NCBI GenBank assembly: GCA_965216425.1
Contig: CBDCFV010000005.1
Coordinates: 744,001-808,000, forward strand
Direction: 5' to 3'
From: CBDCFV01 sp965216425
GTDB taxonomy: Bacteria > Chloroflexota > Dehalococcoidia > Lucifugimonadales > UBA3495
Length of the DNA stretch: 64,000 nucleotides
Each line of letters opens with the position of its first letter. Positions within the stretch are counted from its first letter, which is position 1. The position numbers and the translations under genes were made by a program. The notes under the pieces are model-generated. The model saw only the letters and a program-made list of their open reading frames with translations. It searched no databases and was not told where the DNA came from. Of this stretch, positions 63,591 to 64,000 are shown in pieces.

Positions 63591-63989
63591 CTAGTAGTGG
63601 CGCAACTCCACGACGTTGTTGTCCGGATCATAGATGTAAAGGGAAATGCCGTCGCCGTGGGAACCCCAGCGCTTGCCGGGCCCGGCCTGGATGTCCACTC
63701 CCATGGCTTCGAACTTAATTTTGAGCTCTTCCATGTCGGTCTTTTCAATGACCATGCAGTAGTGGTCCTGGTTTTTCGCGCCTTCCCTGCCAATCGTTTC
63801 CTGGTCGGAAGCGAAGAAGTCGATAATGGTGTCGGCGTTGAGGCGGGCCGAAGGGAACCGGACCTCGCCAGCCTTCCACTGGTCCACGCGCTCGGGCTGG
63901 AGGCCCAGCACGTCGACGTAGAACTTCATCGAGGCCTCAACGTCCTTAACGCGAAGGACGATGTGGTCCATCTCGGTAATCTTGACCAA
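63591..63989 (-). CDS. VOC-family (glyoxalase/dioxygenase-like) protein
   Basis: A protein of up to 132 residues with one vicinal-oxygen-chelate module: MDHIVLRVKDVEASMKFYVD with metal His, DHYCMVIEK, and DPDNNVVELRHY with a metal Glu at the end. The TTG at 63989 or the ATG at 63971 may be the start; the window ends 11 bp upstream, so a start further out cannot be excluded. Substrate unknown. Confidence 0.85.
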   Translation of the reverse strand: MVKITEMDHIVLRVKDVEASMKFYVDVLGLQPERVDQWKAGEVRFPSARLNADTIIDFFASDQETIGREGAKNQDHYCMVIEKTDMEELKIKFEAMGVDIQAGPGKRWGSHGDGISLYIYDPDNNVVELRHY

Positions 63990-64000
63990 GGGCTGCGACT

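Overview
The window is a 64 kb piece of a GC-rich bacterial chromosome. The mix of genes suggests a heterotrophic Chloroflexota lineage such as Dehalococcoidia/SAR202. It includes CaiB/BaiF CoA-transferases, MmgE/PrpD, LLM-type flavin oxidoreductase, HpaB-type hydroxylase, UMF1-type and other MFS carriers, and DUF2851. A 2154-residue surface protein ends in a membrane anchor with a short basic tail, which fits a cell with a single membrane. The taxonomic call is inference from gene content; there is no rRNA in the window.

Layout. 0-6.6 kb: DUF2851, SDR dehydrogenase, quinone oxidoreductase, MmgE/PrpD and a NupC-type nucleoside transporter. 6.6-9.3 kb: an AT-richer insert with a HEPN-like gene, bounded by two sets of imperfect direct repeats. 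9.5-28.8 kb: malate synthase G, UMF1 transporter, Amt, the giant surface protein, MFS, a purine/uracil permease with a degenerate ATPase-like tail, LLM oxidoreductase and an amidohydrolase. 29-50.7 kb: an accessory region with a PHP/SMC-like ATPase (TrlF type) plus an AlbA_2/Schlafen-type gene, an IS982/IS5-like element, and a surface-modification cassette (LicD, PLP aminotransferase, nucleotidyltransferase, methyltransferase). A second partial copy of the same IS, an ISNCY element, an IS21 fragment, a nuclease-STAND NTPase, an MFS carrier, IS3, IS630 and IS1380 elements or remnants and a HAD phosphatase follow. The region ends at tRNA-Lys(TTT), whose 3' end and flank recur at several places inside it, so it looks like a tRNA-Lys integration hotspot. 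50.8-64 kb: two ABM monooxygenase-like genes, HpaB, MFS carriers, two CoA-transferases, HicBA, Uma2, a PIN fragment, a HEPN-like gene and a VOC protein.

The most unusual signal is a family of three small basic proteins of about 105 residues (9841-10155, 27014-27340, 59200-59526) with a shared WFVA motif. Each has an upstream array of exactly 10-bp-spaced direct repeats and, further upstream, a conserved promoter-like box of about 55 bp. I do not recognise this family. The second is a 23-27 bp hairpin insertion (CCCCG...CGGGGCAGGCT) found five times, each time inside a transposase gene. Removing it restores the expected protein in the two best cases.

Several genes carry one missing base in a short homopolymer (nupC, an MFS carrier, Uma2, a response-regulator fragment). 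This pattern looks more like under-called homopolymers than real decay. Intergenic regions are rich in REP-like palindromes and in minisatellites that seem to derive from them.
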